DNA of 29,015 nucleotides from an uncultured Eubacteriales bacterium (GCA_902492655.1 CABUMF010000023.1:1-29015); one strand, 5' to 3'; positions 8,009-15,348 are shown, counted from the first letter of the stretch. The notes: generated by a model not told the origin, from the sequence alone. A program made the numbers and translations.

Positions 8009-8251
8009 CTACAGATTAAGATAATTCTTTAATAAAAACTCAATAATCTCGTCCCGTTCAAACTTGCTTATCATAGTTCGTGCATTATGATGGCTGGTTA
8101 TATAGCTTGGATCCCCCGATAGAATATATCCTACCATCTGGCTGACCGGGTCATATCCCTTTTCGGTCAACGCCTCATACACCTTTGCTATGCACTCGGC
8201 AAGCTCCTTGCTTCGGTCAAAAACCAGATTGAATTTCATTGTATCGTCCAT
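8009..8251 (-). CDS. ireB: IreB-family regulatory phosphoprotein (UPF0297)
   Basis: IreB is a small cytoplasmic protein. In Enterococcus it is phosphorylated by the PASTA kinase IreK and modulates cell-wall stress responses. The 80-aa product matches the family over its whole length (TMKFNLVFDR, KGYDPVSQMVGYILSGDPSYITSHHNAR, ending EFLLKNYLNL). I choose the ATG at 8251 because GGAGG lies 8 nt upstream. An in-frame ATG 33 nt further upstream falls at the expected transcription start. It is a single-gene unit with its own promoter and terminator. No PASTA kinase gene is in the window. Confidence 0.92.
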   Translation of the reverse strand: MDDTMKFNLVFDRSKELAECIAKVYEALTEKGYDPVSQMVGYILSGDPSYITSHHNARTMISKFERDEIIEFLLKNYLNL

Positions 8252-8272
8252 ACTATCAACCTCCTTTAATAT

Positions 8273-8301
8273 ATTATAATGCATAAAACTTTAAAAATCA
8301 A
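8273..8301 (-). promoter_or_regulatory. Sigma-A promoter for ireB
   Basis: TTGATT (8296-8301), a 17-nt spacer and TATAAT (8273-8278) on the minus strand. It lies between the trpS stop and ireB. Confidence 0.82.
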
Positions 8302-8329
8302 GCCAAAATCGCAAAACGAAATATATTTG

Positions 8330-9391
8330 TTAAAATGTTCCGTTTTCGTTGTCAAAATAATCTATTTTCATAGCTTTTCGTACATCTTTCAAAGTCTTTG
8401 CGGCAGTTGTTTCCGCTCTTTGGCTGCCGCTTCTTAAAATCTCATATACCTCGGGAATCTTTTGTTCCCACATATGTCTTCTTGTTCTTATGGGTTCAAG
8501 CTCGGTCTGCATAACATTATTAAGGAATTTTTTTACCTTAATATCCCCAAGGCCGCCCCGTGTATAGTGTTCCTTCAGCTCGGAAAGATTATTATATTCC
8601 GGAAGGAACTCGGCAAAATGCTCATCTGTACAAAAAGCGTCAAGATATATAAACACAGGATTTCCGTCAACATTCCCGGGGTCCTGCACACGGATATGAT
8701 TGGGGTCTGTAAACATAGACATAACCTTTTCGCGTATGGTATCCTCATCGTCGGAAAGATAAATACAGTTACCCAAGGACTTGCTCATTTTTGCCTTTCC
8801 GTCAATTCCGGGGAGCCTCAGGCACGCACTGTTTGACGGCAAAACAATATTCGGTTCCGTTAGCGTATCGCCGTAAACCATATTGAATTTATGCACAATT
8901 TCCCTGCACTGCTCAATCATTGGCATCTGATCCTCTCCCGCAGGAACAGTCGTTGCGCCGAAGGCGGTAATATCCGCCGCCTGACTTATGGGATAGCAGA
9001 AAAAGCCTACCGGGATACTTGCTTCAAAGTTACGCATCTGAATTTCTGCCTTAACGGTAGGATTACGCTGAACCCTTGAAACCGTAACGAGATTCATATA
9101 ATAAAATGTAAGCTCGGTAAGCTCGGGAATCATCGACTGAATGAATATGGTTGACTTATCCGGATCAATACCGCACGCAAGATAATCAAGCGCAACCTCA
9201 ATAATATTATTTCTGACCTTTTCGGGATGCTCGGCATTATCGGTAAGAGCCTGAGCATCGGCAATCATAATATATATTTCATCGTATTCACCGGAATTCT
9301 GAAGCTTAACACGTTCCTTCAACGAGCCGACATAATGCCCCACATGGAGTCTTCCCGTCGGACGGTCACCGGTCAAAATAACTTTTTTCAT
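8330..9391 (-). CDS. trpS: Tryptophanyl-tRNA synthetase
   Basis: TrpS charges tRNA-Trp with tryptophan using ATP. The 353-aa class I synthetase has GDRPTGRLHVGHYVG at the N-terminus (HVGH as the HIGH motif) and KAMSKSLGN near residue 197 as the KMSKS motif, with AFGATTVPAGEDQ between them. Its leader is only about 25 nt from the predicted transcription start, so there is no room for a T-box. The Shine-Dalgarno is GGAGG. No clear terminator follows, so transcripts may run into ireB. Confidence 0.96.
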   Translation of the reverse strand: MKKVILTGDRPTGRLHVGHYVGSLKERVKLQNSGEYDEIYIMIADAQALTDNAEHPEKVRNNIIEVALDYLACGIDPDKSTIFIQSMIPELTELTFYYMNLVTVSRVQRNPTVKAEIQMRNFEASIPVGFFCYPISQAADITAFGATTVPAGEDQMPMIEQCREIVHKFNMVYGDTLTEPNIVLPSNSACLRLPGIDGKAKMSKSLGNCIYLSDDEDTIREKVMSMFTDPNHIRVQDPGNVDGNPVFIYLDAFCTDEHFAEFLPEYNNLSELKEHYTRGGLGDIKVKKFLNNVMQTELEPIRTRRHMWEQKIPEVYEILRSGSQRAETTAAKTLKDVRKAMKIDYFDNENGTF

Positions 9392-9421
9392 ATTACTAAC
9401 CTCCGATTTAACATTGGAATA

Positions 9422-9450
9422 ATTATATCACAAACGGTACATTCTGTCAA
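9422..9450 (-). promoter_or_regulatory. Strong sigma-A promoter for trpS
   Basis: A perfect TTGACA (9445-9450), a 17-nt spacer and a perfect TATAAT (9422-9427), with TGA giving an extended -10, on the minus strand. This is the closest match to consensus in the window. Confidence 0.93.
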
Positions 9451-9477
9451 CATCTTTATGCTTTATTCTTTAAGCCG

Positions 9478-9509
9478 AAAAAGCGGCACGGCTGTGATTG
9501 CCGTACCGC
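9478..9509 (-). terminator. Strong intrinsic terminator closing the hydrogenase operon
   Basis: A 10-bp GC-rich stem pairs 9500-9509 with 9483-9492, including one G-U pair in the RNA, around a 7-nt loop. It is followed by TTTTT (9478-9482) on the minus strand, 6 nt after the hydrogenase stop codon. Confidence 0.93.
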
Positions 9510-9515
9510 CAAAAT

Positions 9516-10940
9516 TTAATATTTCAATATCGAAATTGCATCCGTAATTGTTTTTTCCAAAGCTTCCCTGCCGTACTTATCCACCTCGGATTTGTTCTTT
9601 TCTCCATGGGTTAAGCATCCCGCGCCGCCGATACAGCCACCGACACAAGCCATGCCCTCGATAAAGTTCCCGTCAAGAAGGTTTTTACTCTTCTTAAGAA
9701 GTGCAACCTTGCAGGCTTCTATACCGTCACAGGGAACAGCCTTTAATTCAAAATCAAGGTCATGCTCCTTAAGTCCCTGGGCAACAGCATCCGAAAGACC
9801 GCCCGAACGGGCAAAAATCCTACCGAAATAAGAAGCGTTATCCAGAACATCCTCTCCAAGCGTTGTTATATCCAAATCCTTGCTGTCAAACAGTGCCTGA
9901 AGCTCCTCGAAGGTGACAACAGCATCAACATAAGGCTTTACGCTTTCAAGCTGAACCTCGGCTTTTTTCGCGGTACAAGGCCCGATAAATACAACCTTTG
10001 CATCGGAATGGGTTTCCTTTAAATACTTTGCAAGGGTTGCCATCGGCGAAAGATTATGAGAAACGTACTTTTGAAGATCCGGAAATGCCGTTTTAACATA
10101 AGTTACAAACGCAGGACAGCATGAGCTTGTTAAGAATCCCTTTTCGGAGAGCTCCTTTGATTCCGCATGAGCCACCATATCCGCTCCGAGAGCCGCCTCG
10201 AGAACAGTATAAAAGCCCAATTCCTTGAGCCCCGATATAACCTGACCGAGCTTTGCGTATGTAAACTGGCTCGAAATAGAGGGTGCAACCATGGCATAAA
10301 CCTTGTATTTTTTGTTGTTATCACTTTTCTTAATCATGTCAATCACATTGAGAATATATGACTTATCCATAATTGCGCCGAAGGGACACTGATATACGCA
10401 AGCACCGCAGGCAATACACTTTTCGTTATCTATTGCGGCAGCATTGTCCTTATTGATTGAAATCGCTTTGATTTTACAAGCCTTCTGGCAAGGTCTTTTA
10501 CGGTTTATAATCGCAGAATAGGGGCAAACCTTGGCACACTGACCGCACTCAACGCACTTTGACTTATCAATATGAGCAACATGGTTATGGTCAAAAGAAA
10601 TTGCGCCTCTTTTGCACACATCCTCGCACCTGTGGGCAAGACAGCCTCTGCATGAATCTGTTACATCATAGCCTGCCGCAGGACATTCATCGCAGGCAAT
10701 ATCAATAACCTCAATAACATTCGGATTTTCCTTATCGCCGCCCATTGCGATTTTTACACGCTCCATAAGAATAGCCCGTTCCTTATAAACGCAGCAACGC
10801 ATTGTGGGAGTTTTGCCGGGAACTATTGTTTTCGGGATTTCCGTAATATTCTCCAGAAGTGTATCGTTCCAAGCGAGCCTTGCAACCTCGCGCAAAACTT
10901 TGTACTTCAAATGCTGAACCTTAGTATCGAATTTTCTCAT
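9516..10940 (-). CDS. Monomeric [FeFe]-hydrogenase, group B-like
   Basis: This would be a cytoplasmic hydrogenase interconverting protons and H2 with ferredoxin-type electron donors. The 474-aa protein has a long family-specific N-terminus with a cysteine-rich stretch (CDECP, CRGCLAHRCEDVC). Ferredoxin clusters follow at about residues 130-195 (CVECGQCAKVCP, CIACGACVYQCP), then the H-cluster domain. The H-cluster motifs are TSSCCPAF (L1), FIGPCTAKKAE (L2) and EGMACVGGCIGGAGC (L3). These keep the metal-binding cysteines but differ from the group A forms TSCCPxW and GGGQP, which is why I assign the group B-like clade. The start at 10940 is set by GGAG 8 nt upstream. It is the last gene of the operon. 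Group assignment and catalytic direction are inferred. Confidence 0.88.
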   Translation of the reverse strand: MRKFDTKVQHLKYKVLREVARLAWNDTLLENITEIPKTIVPGKTPTMRCCVYKERAILMERVKIAMGGDKENPNVIEVIDIACDECPAAGYDVTDSCRGCLAHRCEDVCKRGAISFDHNHVAHIDKSKCVECGQCAKVCPYSAIINRKRPCQKACKIKAISINKDNAAAIDNEKCIACGACVYQCPFGAIMDKSYILNVIDMIKKSDNNKKYKVYAMVAPSISSQFTYAKLGQVISGLKELGFYTVLEAALGADMVAHAESKELSEKGFLTSSCCPAFVTYVKTAFPDLQKYVSHNLSPMATLAKYLKETHSDAKVVFIGPCTAKKAEVQLESVKPYVDAVVTFEELQALFDSKDLDITTLGEDVLDNASYFGRIFARSGGLSDAVAQGLKEHDLDFELKAVPCDGIEACKVALLKKSKNLLDGNFIEGMACVGGCIGGAGCLTHGEKNKSEVDKYGREALEKTITDAISILKY

Positions 10941-10952
10941 AGAACACACTCC

Positions 10953-12125
10953 TTAAAAATAACTTACCTTTATTCGTTTTCCCATCATTTTTAGACACTT
11001 TGAAAGCTCCTCGACCAAATTCATCTTAATATTGAAATTAATCGGCAGGTCGGGATTCTGATGAGCCGGGTTTACCGCACGGCCGACATAAAAATTAATA
11101 TCGGTTGCCTCCTCAAAGAGAAGTCTGCAAATAAGCGAAGCTCCGTCACGGCTGTAATTCCAATGCTCATACATTTCGTTTTTACCGAGATAATCCTTGG
11201 CATACTCCAAAACTCTGTTTATGGTGATTACGCCTTCGGTAACCAAATCAACCCCCTCAAGCTTTGCAATCGGAGGAATATCGGATTGCTGAAAATCAAG
11301 AGATGCCTGAAGCGGCTTGCCCAGATACTTTGAAGCAATGGACGAGGTTGTTCCGCCGCAAATAATATGCTTTCCTTCCTTTGAAAAGAACAGTGACATC
11401 ATTCGGTCGCAATCATCTCTGTTTGACGGAGGCCCGAAAAGAAGGTTCATAGGCTCTCTCTTTCTGATTCTAACGATGCAGGCGGTTGCATCATCCCCCG
11501 GCTTGTTGCCGTAAAGCTTATCGCATTCATCCACAAGCAAAGTCGAAAGATTTTTTGCGGTAAGCCCGGAAACCGACATGGTTTCCATAAAATCTATTAT
11601 ATCATCACGCTTCCAGCCGAAGTTGTACGCCATTCCTATTCCCGCATGAGGGCAGCCATCGCTCATTGCAATAAAAATATCGTCCTCCTGCAAACGGATT
11701 ACTGACTTTAATATCTTCTTACCGTCAATATTCATTTCGGTTTTCGGATAATCGTAGTTTTTGTTGTTCCTTATAACAATAACCTGGGGATTATCGTATT
11801 GAATGATTTCTGCCGTTTCGTTGTCGATAATGTGCATAATCGTAAATGTTGAATATGCAACGCCTCGGACAGAGCACACAGGAAGCGTCGCGGCTATTGT
11901 TGAAACACATTCTTCAATCGGAAGCCCCGATGCAATCATTGTGGAAATAATTTTCGATGTAAGTGTAGAAAGAATACTTGCCTTTACACCGCTTCCAAGA
12001 CCGTCCGCAAGCACTATTACCGTTGAATTTTCGTTCGGCTCCACTATTTCCACATGGTCACCGCAAAGCTGCTCGCCGTAATGGTTTATGCTTTTCCAAC
12101 CGATGTCCGTACACAAATCATTCAT
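10953..12125 (-). CDS. SpoIIE-type PP2C protein phosphatase
   Basis: This 390-aa cytoplasmic serine/threonine phosphatase of the SpoIIE/PP2C fold has no membrane segment. The metal-binding aspartates are visible in VIVLADGLGSG (about residue 41), FIAMSDGCPHAG (about residue 155) and PGDDATACIV (about residue 210). A C-terminal extension of about 170 aa, starting near LLFGPPSNRDD, has no domain I can name but looks like the extension seen in hydrogenase-linked members. The start overlaps the end of the sensory hydrogenase homologue by 8 nt. This matches the phosphatase-linked arrangement described for sensory [FeFe]-hydrogenases. The substrate phosphoprotein is unknown and no partner kinase or anti-sigma factor is present here. 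Confidence 0.85.
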   Translation of the reverse strand: MNDLCTDIGWKSINHYGEQLCGDHVEIVEPNENSTVIVLADGLGSGVKASILSTLTSKIISTMIASGLPIEECVSTIAATLPVCSVRGVAYSTFTIMHIIDNETAEIIQYDNPQVIVIRNNKNYDYPKTEMNIDGKKILKSVIRLQEDDIFIAMSDGCPHAGIGMAYNFGWKRDDIIDFMETMSVSGLTAKNLSTLLVDECDKLYGNKPGDDATACIVRIRKREPMNLLFGPPSNRDDCDRMMSLFFSKEGKHIICGGTTSSIASKYLGKPLQASLDFQQSDIPPIAKLEGVDLVTEGVITINRVLEYAKDYLGKNEMYEHWNYSRDGASLICRLLFEEATDINFYVGRAVNPAHQNPDLPINFNIKMNLVEELSKCLKMMGKRIKVSYF

Positions 12126-13797
12126 CCGAAATCGACTCCTTTAGCTTTGAAAGCGCAATTTTTGTTTCCGCCGCGGTTTCACCGAGAAGAGAGGCTATTT
12201 CCTGAACAATTCTCATTTGCTTGTCAACAACCTTGTCGGCAATCTCAACAGTCTGCCTGCTGATGTTTTCTTTCTTTTCACGCTCGCTTTGTTCATCCGT
12301 CACATCTCGCATAAGGCAAATAATAAGACGGGATTCCTTATCGTAAAGAACGGTTTCCTCAACATAGCGTTTGTATTCGGCAAGATAAACCGGTTTATTT
12401 TTTATGCTCTTGCCTGTATTTCTGACCTCAACAAAGTCACTCGGGTCCATAATTCTGACAACCTGGTCGCCGAGAATGTCCTTGCTGGAGCGAATATTCA
12501 TAATTTTCTTTGCAGCAGCGTTAATCTGCTGAACCTCAAGCTCCTCATTAAGAACAATAAGCCCGTTGGGAGTGTTTTTCACAATGGTATCGGAAAAGCT
12601 CTCCGCTTTATCCTTAAGGAAAGGAAGGCACATTGAAATTTCAGCCTTGCCCTGACAAATGGCTATCGCCTTTTCACGGCAGGTATTATAACCGCAGGAG
12701 CCGCAGTTGAGCTCATCGGATTCCTTAAACTTGCCCATCTGACGAAGGACGCTGTAAATTTCAGTCTCTGAAGGCATCTGAAGCCTATGCTCAATAAGCG
12801 TGAACTGCTTTTTAAGCTCAATATCATCGGGCTGTACAACATCAAAATCCTTGCTTCCTGCATAATTTGCGATTGTAATATAATCCTTAACCGGCGCGGA
12901 ACGGTGGTATTTTTCCATAACAGGGCCGCCGATACAGCTGCCGACACAAGCTGACATTTCAATAAAGCACTTATGTATTTTACCGTTTTCAATATCCTTT
13001 AATGCGTCAATACAGTTCTGCACCCCGTCAAGAGCAAGGTATGTATAGCCCGGAGCATTTTGAGCCATGGTTTTAAGAATTCCTCCCGTTGTCGGGAAAA
13101 ATCTTGCACGGCTTTCCTCGGTTATATCCATACTCTGCTTAAGCTCAATATTTTCTGCCTTTAACCAATTTGTAAGCTCCTCAAAGGTCAAAACCGCATC
13201 GACTATTCCTTCGTAGTATTCAGCCTCGTCCTTTTTGGAAACGCAAGGTCCTATAAACACTGTTTTAGCCTTGGGAAATCTCTTTTTAATATCAATGCAA
13301 TGCGCCTGCATTGGAGACAAAACATCCGCCAAAAACTCAAGCTCTGCCGGAAAATACTTCTGAATAAGCAAATTAATCGAATGGCAACAGGAGCTGATGA
13401 TTATATCCCGCTTCTCTTCGTTCAGCATACGGTCGTACTCTCTTTTAACTATTGTAGCACCGATTGCCGTTTCTTCAACATCATAAAAACCAAGCTTCTG
13501 AAGTGCGTCACGCATTGCGTTTATTCCAACGCCCTCATAATTTGCGACAAAGGAAGGTGCCAAGCTTACTACAACAGGGTCTGTCCCTTGCAGAAGAACC
13601 TTGACCTTCTCTGTTTCGTCAACAATCTGCTTTGCATTCTGTGGACATACAACAAAGCACTGACCGCATAATATGCACTCGTTTCCTATTATGTGCGCCT
13701 GATTGCCCGAAAAACGAATTGATTTTACGGGGCAATGTCTTATACACTTATAGCAGTTTTTACAGTTTGATTTTTTTAATGTTAAACAATTCGGCAT
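12118..13797 (-). CDS. PAS-containing sensory [FeFe]-hydrogenase homologue (HydS, group C-like)
   Basis: A 559-aa cytoplasmic multidomain protein likely to sense H2 or redox state. In order it shows a 2[4Fe-4S] ferredoxin domain (C12-C15-C18-C22 and C41-C44-C47-C51), then an H-cluster domain with altered motifs IISSCCHSI (L1), FIGPCVSKKDEAEYY (L2) and MSACVGSCIGG (L3). A further four-Cys Fe-S module follows (CGSCGYNTCREKAIAICQG, about residues 383-401). A PAS domain covers about residues 420-510, and a helical C-terminal tail ends the protein. There is no kinase or cyclase domain. The output is more likely the phosphatase encoded immediately downstream with an 8-nt overlap. GGGAG precedes the ATG. 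The sensory role is inferred from domain order and neighbours. Confidence 0.87.
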   Translation of the reverse strand: MPNCLTLKKSNCKNCYKCIRHCPVKSIRFSGNQAHIIGNECILCGQCFVVCPQNAKQIVDETEKVKVLLQGTDPVVVSLAPSFVANYEGVGINAMRDALQKLGFYDVEETAIGATIVKREYDRMLNEEKRDIIISSCCHSINLLIQKYFPAELEFLADVLSPMQAHCIDIKKRFPKAKTVFIGPCVSKKDEAEYYEGIVDAVLTFEELTNWLKAENIELKQSMDITEESRARFFPTTGGILKTMAQNAPGYTYLALDGVQNCIDALKDIENGKIHKCFIEMSACVGSCIGGPVMEKYHRSAPVKDYITIANYAGSKDFDVVQPDDIELKKQFTLIEHRLQMPSETEIYSVLRQMGKFKESDELNCGSCGYNTCREKAIAICQGKAEISMCLPFLKDKAESFSDTIVKNTPNGLIVLNEELEVQQINAAAKKIMNIRSSKDILGDQVVRIMDPSDFVEVRNTGKSIKNKPVYLAEYKRYVEETVLYDKESRLIICLMRDVTDEQSEREKKENISRQTVEIADKVVDKQMRIVQEIASLLGETAAETKIALSKLKESISDE

Positions 13798-13802
13798 TTG
13801 CT

Positions 13803-14063
13803 TTACTCCCTTCCCTTCTTCAAAACGGCAAGCACCTTGCTGTCAAAGAATTCCTTAAAATTGTCCTTGGTAATTCCGACGCACACCTCGTCATCGACCT
13901 GCACGGTGACACCAACACGATTACACCTGCCGGTGCAAAAGCTACCGGCAAGCGTAACCTCACTTTCAAGTTTATTCTCCTCTATTGCTTTGTTTAATAA
14001 ATCAACAATCTCCGGCGAGCCCTTAATATGACAGGAGCTGCCGACACAAACCTCTATAATCAT
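13803..14063 (-). CDS. Thioredoxin-like [2Fe-2S] ferredoxin, second copy
   Basis: This 86-aa protein has the NuoE/HymA-type thioredoxin-like [2Fe-2S] fold. The four expected cluster ligands are C6, C11 (VCVGSSCHIKGS) and C43, C47 (FCTGRCNRVG). It would pass electrons between pyridine-nucleotide or ferredoxin donors and the hydrogenase proteins. It is paralogous to the gene immediately upstream, sharing the opening CxGSSCHIKGS. It starts 7 nt after that gene's stop and ends 5 nt before the sensory hydrogenase. Its Shine-Dalgarno is weak, so it probably depends on translation from the gene before it. Confidence 0.88.
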   Translation of the reverse strand: MIIEVCVGSSCHIKGSPEIVDLLNKAIEENKLESEVTLAGSFCTGRCNRVGVTVQVDDEVCVGITKDNFKEFFDSKVLAVLKKGRE

Positions 14064-14070
14064 TATGATT

Positions 14071-14310
14071 TCACGCCTTCGCCAAAACTTCGTTTTTGAA
14101 AAATTCGTCCACGGTATCGGGGCTTACTGAATGAAAAGCTTCATCCACCGTAACACAAACTCCCTTCTGGCAATTGCCCATACAGAAGGTACCTCCGAGC
14201 TCAACCTTATCATCAAGCCCGTTTTCCTTTATCAAATACTGAAGCTGCTCAACTACCTGACGTGATCCCTTGATATGACATGAACTTCCGATACAAACCG
14301 TAATTTTCAT
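14071..14310 (-). CDS. Thioredoxin-like [2Fe-2S] ferredoxin, first copy
   Basis: A 79-aa [2Fe-2S] thioredoxin-like ferredoxin with cluster ligands C6, C11 (VCIGSSCHIKGS) and C43, C47 (FCMGNCQKG). I start it at the ATG at 14310. The GGAG of its ribosome binding site (14319-14322) lies inside the end of the repeat element at 14315-14396, with an 8-nt spacing, so folding of that element could expose or hide this site. A longer in-frame reading would run into the repeat and is not needed for the family length. It is the first gene of the hydrogenase part of the operon. Confidence 0.88.
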   Translation of the reverse strand: MKITVCIGSSCHIKGSRQVVEQLQYLIKENGLDDKVELGGTFCMGNCQKGVCVTVDEAFHSVSPDTVDEFFKNEVLAKA

Positions 14311-14314
14311 ATGA

Positions 14315-14396
14315 TAATCTCCATTCCGCCGCCCCGTCCGGCTCAAGTAGTGTATTATTTTCTCTTATCAACGGGGCAAGGAATGATAAGAGATTA
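14315..14396 (-). repeat. Structured 82-bp element, copy A (overlaps ferredoxin RBS)
   Basis: It is one of two related elements flanking a hairpin-rich insert. On the minus strand TCTCTTATC (14385-14393) and GATAAGAGA (14361-14369) form a 9-bp stem around a 15-nt loop. Within the loop GCCCCGT (14371-14377) can pair perfectly with ACGGGGC (14331-14337), giving a pseudoknot. Alternatively the two ends pair with each other in blocks of 7, 5 and 7 bp, which would bury the GGAG of the next gene. It could be a cis-regulatory RNA or a small mobile element with inverted ends. I cannot assign it to a known family. Confidence 0.7.
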
Positions 14397-14400
14397 TTAC

Positions 14401-14449
14401 GCCCATGTGCGTTTTCCGAAGGCTTTGCCGAGGAAAAGTTCGCACGGGC
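14401..14449 (-). repeat. Long imperfect hairpin between the two repeat copies
   Basis: A 49-nt near-palindrome opens GCCCGTGCG and closes CGCACATGGGC on the minus strand, with TTTTCC/GGAAAA and GGC/GCC blocks and an AAA loop at the centre. Four stem blocks are separated by small internal loops. It has no U-run after it on the minus strand, so it is not a standard terminator. It has the look of a dispersed extragenic palindrome. Confidence 0.6.
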
Positions 14450-14469
14450 ATTAAAATCCGCCGGAGGCT

Positions 14470-14492
14470 AATGCGAAAGGCACTTTCGCATT
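14470..14492 (-). repeat. Perfect 10-bp stem-loop covering a mini start codon
   Basis: AATGCGAAAG (14483-14492) and CTTTCGCATT (14470-14479) pair perfectly around the triloop TGC. The ATG in its 5' arm follows the GGAG of repeat copy B by 6 nt and opens a 7-codon frame ending in TAG. A leader peptide is possible but unproven. Confidence 0.55.
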
Positions 14493-14574
14493 TAATCTCC
14501 ATTCCGCCGCCCCGCTCGGCTCAAATAGTAATTGGAATCTCTTATCCGCAGGGAAATAAACGATAAGAGATATT
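14493..14574 (-). repeat. Structured element, copy B
   Basis: It shares its first 22 bases on the plus strand with copy A and lies 178 bp from it. The same 9-bp stem is present (TCTCTTATC/GATAAGAGA at 14538-14546 and 14562-14570) with a loop of the same 15-nt length but a different sequence. The loop can still pair with the downstream GC segment: CCCTGC at 14548-14553 with GCGGGG at 14510-14515, including one G-U. The U-A pair at the edge of this helix in copy A is C-G here. Its right end has diverged, so the end-to-end pairing seen in copy A is weaker. Confidence 0.65.
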
Positions 14575-14598
14575 TTCTATAGAGTTTTTTTACGATTG

Positions 14599-15348
14599 TT
14601 ATTCGTAATCTACAACATCTACCCAGGAGAGCAGGAATTCCCGTTCCTTGGCGTTGCCCTTTACAGACTGTGAAGCCGCTACAATAGGCATCCATTTTTG
14701 AACATACTGTTTTGCGGTTTCGCTCTTTTTGCAGAATAAATCAAGATACTTTTTTGCGCCCTCAATATCGCCGTTAAGCCAGAAAATAAGATAAGTTCTT
14801 GCCGCATCCGCAGAAGCATTTCCCTGAGTTGCGTGCGCCCAGTCAAGAATATAGGGAGTGCCATCCTCCGCAATAATAATGTTTGAAGGGTTAAAATCGC
14901 CATGGCAAACCTTTGTATGCTTGGGCATACCCTCAAGTCTTGTATGGAGGTCATAACGGGTTGTGGCATCGAGGTCACTCTCGCTGATTTTGCGGTTCAT
15001 CTTATCCTTAAGCCTGTTAAGAAGCGGGGATTTCTTTGAATGAACCTCAAGCTGAAGGTCAACGAGCAATTCAAGATACTCGTCCTTCTTACCGGGATTT
15101 TCCTCCATGAGCTGTGCAAGAGTTTTTCCCTTTATAAATTCCGTAACAATTGCCCACTTCCCGTCAACCATTGTTACCTCAAGGATTTTCGGAATATTAA
15201 GTCCGGTTTCTTCAATTCTTGCCTGGTTCAACGCTTCGTTAAGAACATCGGACTTTGAGTAATCCTCATTGAAAACCTTAATACACTTTTCGCCGTCACG
15301 ATATATTGTTTTATTGTTTCTTACTGCAATAACTCTGTCAAGCTTCAT
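14599..15348 (-). CDS. Aminoglycoside/choline kinase-like phosphotransferase (TIGR02172-like)
   Basis: This 249-aa soluble kinase-like protein is of the APH/choline-kinase fold. The Brenner-type catalytic loop is CHGDFNPSNIII (about residues 147-158) and the metal-binding Asp is in YILDWAHA (about residue 169). An N-lobe with TEFIKGKTLAQLM as hinge precedes them. It resembles the small-molecule phosphotransferase family first noted as a paralogous set in Fibrobacter. The substrate is unknown. It starts 26 nt after adhE with a good GGAGG and no terminator between, so it should be co-transcribed with adhE. A role in resistance is not supported by anything here. Confidence 0.75.
   Translation of the reverse strand: MKLDRVIAVRNNKTIYRDGEKCIKVFNEDYSKSDVLNEALNQARIEETGLNIPKILEVTMVDGKWAIVTEFIKGKTLAQLMEENPGKKDEYLELLVDLQLEVHSKKSPLLNRLKDKMNRKISESDLDATTRYDLHTRLEGMPKHTKVCHGDFNPSNIIIAEDGTPYILDWAHATQGNASADAARTYLIFWLNGDIEGAKKYLDLFCKKSETAKQYVQKWMPIVAASQSVKGNAKEREFLLSWVDVVDYE

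Noticed and set aside
14361..14393. The 9-bp stem of the repeat as an intrinsic terminator.
   Set aside because: No U-run follows on the minus strand, and the loop is 15 nt, too long for a typical terminator.
14315..14574. The two repeats as a CRISPR array.
   Set aside because: There are only two copies, 178 bp apart, with long internal structure and no cas genes.
14311..14598. A sigma-A promoter for the hydrogenase genes inside the spacer.
   Set aside because: The best candidate (TTGCCC, 16 nt, TAATAC) is weak and lies inside the paired stem of copy A. I could not support it.
14492..14695. A minus-strand frame overlapping the end of the phosphotransferase gene and repeat copy B.
   Set aside because: It is out of frame with the phosphotransferase, low in complexity, and consists partly of repeat sequence. 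No protein family is recognisable.
14599..15348. The phosphotransferase as an aminoglycoside resistance gene.
   Set aside because: Only the general fold motifs match. It lies in a metabolic operon with no sign of mobility.
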